Origin: CBDFLD01 sp965249005
GTDB taxonomy: Bacteria > Acidobacteriota > UBA6911
Length of the DNA: 64,000 bases
Assembly: GCA_965249005.1 (NCBI GenBank)
Contig: CBDFLD010000022.1
Location: forward strand, 186,001 to 250,000
Reading direction: 5' to 3'
The notes under the pieces were generated by a model. It was not told the origin of the DNA. It ran no database searches and saw nothing but the letters and a program-made list of their open reading frames with translations. Positions 62,081 through 64,000 of the stretch are shown piece after piece (positions within the stretch are counted from its first letter, which is position 1; the number at the start of each line of letters is the position of its first letter). The translations under genes and the position numbers were made by a program.

Positions 62081-63418
62081 GGCTCGCATCTCGGGCGTGT
62101 CACTGTAGGGAAGCGGTTGAAGATGGAACTGGCCGCCGGCAGGGAGATGTACCAAAATGGGCCATCCTACGAACTCGGCCACCATGGGGCTCGCTTGCCC
62201 TTTGATGGTCTGATCGAGCTCGACGAATCCTGTCCGGAACAGAATTAGATCGTCTTTTTGGTAATTCGCTACCAGTGCTCTCGTGGCACTCTCCCAGCGA
62301 TGCATCCGGAACCAGGCGGAGGCCCCCTTGTCCCGGAGCATGGGCTCTATCCGCAGGCCGCCCACGAGAGCCAGGAAGACGATCAGAGGTAAATAACTGA
62401 CCAAGCTTCGTTGGCGCGGCAGGCCCAGCAGCACGCCGCAAGCCAGCGCCACAGCGGGAACGGCAATCGCCAAGTAGCGCGGATGCAGCAAGCTGACCCC
62501 AATCAGACCGGGAAGTACCGCAAAAGAAACAATAGGAACCGCAAACCACAGCAGGACCACTCCCCGATACCCGTCTGGAAGCAGGAACTTTTCTCTTCGG
62601 CGGATAAGCCACACCAATAAGACGGTTCCGCCGACTGCACCCAGAACCAAGGGATCGAGGAACGCGAGCGTAACCTTGAGGTTGGCGAGCAGTCCTGAGT
62701 ATGGGACCCAATCCAAGACCTGGCGCCGCTGGTAGAGATTGCTTAGATGCCAGAGCCCCGGAACCATGGACACACCGATCAAGAGGAAATTGCCTAGCCA
62801 CACTCGCAGTCGTTTTGCAGACCGGGGCCGTTGCATCACCACATGGAGCGCCTGGATCAGTAAGATGATGCCAAAGAGATAATGGGCGTAGTAGGCGGCC
62901 GTCGTCGTAAGAATGTACCCCAACCAGGTCCAGCGGCCAGCTCCCCGCAGCAGACCGAGGTAGAAAAAGAACGATGCGCAGGCGCACAACAGGGCCAAGC
63001 CATATGGACGAGCGTCTTGTGCGTAAAAGATCAGTCGTTCGTCGACGGCAAAGACTGCCATGGTCATCAGGGCAATGCGCCGGTCGCCAAAGACTCTCAT
63101 GGCCAAGGGATAGCTCAGGGCAACCAACCCGATCCCGAAAACCAGCGAAGCCAGTCGAAGGGATGCCGCCCCCACGCCGAAAGGCTCCACCACCAGACGA
63201 ACGGCCAGGTAGTAAAACGGTGATTGCCCCTGTATCGTGAGGGCTCGACGCCACACCTCCCCCCAGCTCTCTCCTGCGATTGTCCACCAGGTGCCGTACT
63301 CGTCGATCCAGAGCTCATGGTCCGCAAAGCCCAGGACCCGCACCAGTACGCCCAGCGCCAAGAAAGTGAGGATGATCCAGCGACCGCTTGACTGAAACGG
63401 TGCGCTCCCGGGACTCAT
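61865..63418 (-). CDS. GT39-like membrane glycosyltransferase (ArnT/PMT type)
   Basis: The ATG at 63418 gives 517 residues with about 11 membrane segments in the first 370 and a periplasmic C-terminal domain. The GT-C marks are the first-loop acidic motif HELWIDEYGTWW, SPFYYLAVRLV, and AQDARPYGLALL. Such enzymes move sugars from lipid carriers to lipid A, proteins or polysaccharides on the outer face of the membrane. It follows the methyltransferase gene by 88 bases on the same strand, suggesting a surface glycan locus that continues to the right. Confidence 0.82.
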   Translation of the reverse strand: MSPGSAPFQSSGRWIILTFLALGVLVRVLGFADHELWIDEYGTWWTIAGESWGEVWRRALTIQGQSPFYYLAVRLVVEPFGVGAASLRLASLVFGIGLVALSYPLAMRVFGDRRIALMTMAVFAVDERLIFYAQDARPYGLALLCACASFFFYLGLLRGAGRWTWLGYILTTTAAYYAHYLFGIILLIQALHVVMQRPRSAKRLRVWLGNFLLIGVSMVPGLWHLSNLYQRRQVLDWVPYSGLLANLKVTLAFLDPLVLGAVGGTVLLVWLIRRREKFLLPDGYRGVVLLWFAVPIVSFAVLPGLIGVSLLHPRYLAIAVPAVALACGVLLGLPRQRSLVSYLPLIVFLALVGGLRIEPMLRDKGASAWFRMHRWESATRALVANYQKDDLILFRTGFVELDQTIKGQASPMVAEFVGWPILVHLPAGGQFHLQPLPYSDTPEMRALLGRILQHASAAQRVWVVGIAPVLPLLIQMADQTPEIQVARLERYGVVYLSLLIPRHYKADRSQEVHKGPI

Positions 63419-63506
63419 GCGCGTTACGGGGCAGTCTTTTGGCAAGGCGATCTCCAAGACGTTTTGGGATTCAATGATTCCACGGACAGCATTTGCATGG
63501 CAGCTA

Positions 63507-64000
63507 TCACTCTACGAGGCAGCCGGTAGCAGGATCCTCTTGTTCCGTGTCGACTTCCATATCGACCTGGCGCTGAGGGACGAGTCCTACACGGGAGGTG
63601 GTGGACTCCTCGTCGAGTGTGGTGATCTCGGCCTCGAGGATGAACTGGTAGGCAAACAGTTCCGGCCACATGCGTGCCAACAGGTGATAGAGGCGATCCA
63701 GCTCCCGTACCGCCCTGCTTCTCCCGGTGGACCGGAAAACCACTTCGAAAGGTAACGAGGTGAACCGTTCATGGACGACATGGAAGCCTGCTCTCGTTAC
63801 TTCCCGCCGAAAAGTCTCGCGGGTAAACAGATGAACATGACCCTCATCCAGAACGCCCCGTGGGCCATATTCGAATCGTCCTAACAAGAGCGAAAGCCGG
63901 TAGAACCACAGAGCGATGTTTGGTGTGGAGACAATAAGTCGTCCCCCAGGCTTGAGAAAGCGACGCACATTGCTCAATAATTGGATGCGGTTGCGTAGAT
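63507..64000 (-). CDS. SAM-dependent methyltransferase, C-terminal part
   Basis: The frame is open to the right edge, so the N-terminal SAM-binding half lies outside the window. Visible are NVRRFLKPGGRLIVSTPNIALW, the post-motif-III turn and strand of class I methyltransferases, GHVHLFTRETFRREVTRAGF and a C-terminal helical tail. HLFT plus the following helix is typical of glycan- or lipid-linked methyltransferases. It probably forms an operon with the GT39-like gene. Confidence 0.75.
   Translation of the reverse strand, partial: LRNRIQLLSNVRRFLKPGGRLIVSTPNIALWFYRLSLLLGRFEYGPRGVLDEGHVHLFTRETFRREVTRAGFHVVHERFTSLPFEVVFRSTGRSRAVRELDRLYHLLARMWPELFAYQFILEAEITTLDEESTTSRVGLVPQRQVDMEVDTEQEDPATGCLVE

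Overview
The window looks like a chromosomal stretch from an uncultivated, moderately GC-rich Gram-negative bacterium. The gene content resembles Acidobacteriota, or less likely the Planctomycetota/Verrucomicrobiota group. The markers are a membrane-bound-dehydrogenase-type propeller fused to HEAT-like repeats and a cytochrome c domain, a DUF1080 protein, Asp-box (BNR) exoproteins, a GH97 lipoprotein, a G8 beta-helix protein, and a formylglycine-generating-enzyme-like protein fused to an alpha/beta hydrolase. There is no rRNA, ribosomal protein or other marker gene, so the phylum call is an inference.

Positions 1-31000 are ordinary, well-packed chromosome. 1-12944 carries secreted and envelope enzymes: an Asp-box protein, a DUF523/DUF1722 protein, a beta-propeller, cytochrome c, DUF1080, GH97, G8/beta-helix and an asparaginase-fold protein. 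13139-14945 is a two-subunit DUF4212/SSS sodium symporter. 14993-19131 is a tight three-gene operon: a 4-TM protein, a fusion of fatty-acid-hydroxylase and GH3 acyl-amido synthetase, and an enolase-superfamily epimerase. It is the best candidate here for an undescribed pathway. 19404-22821 holds the large propeller-cytochrome protein and a small partner. 22895-28551 is a divergent locus: a zinc ribbon and two TIGR04282/TIGR04283-type glycosyltransferase genes on the minus strand, and a MerA-like oxidoreductase, a TVP38 membrane protein and a DUF547 protein on the plus strand. 28735-30955 carries an esterase, a VOC protein, a sirtuin and a small CxxC protein.

Positions 31100-60520 are a mobile-element graveyard and the most unusual part. 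Seven complete insertion sequences can be delimited with target duplications or with ends matching an identical copy: two identical 1661-bp IS1380-type elements in inverted orientation (31331-32991, 54475-56135), two near-identical 1853-bp elements of a second IS1380 type in direct orientation (33415-35267, 40568-42420), an IS256 (42442-43872), an IS3 (57500-58910) and an IS5 (59220-60516). Between them lie degraded IS ends, a MITE-like repeat, a tRNA-Leu 3' part, terminase fragments, a frameshifted Ig-repeat adhesin, a likely integron attC site with a cassette-type ORF, a truncated ammonium transporter and several orphan genes. One IS1380 copy appears to have moved with 274 bp of downstream DNA, as ISEcp1 is known to do. 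Removing the insertions in silico restores an acetyltransferase core and an alpha/beta-hydrolase gene.

Positions 60746-64000 return to ordinary genes: a lipoprotein, a GT39-like membrane glycosyltransferase and the end of a methyltransferase that runs off the right edge. All family calls come from reading translated sequence and motifs; no database search was possible.
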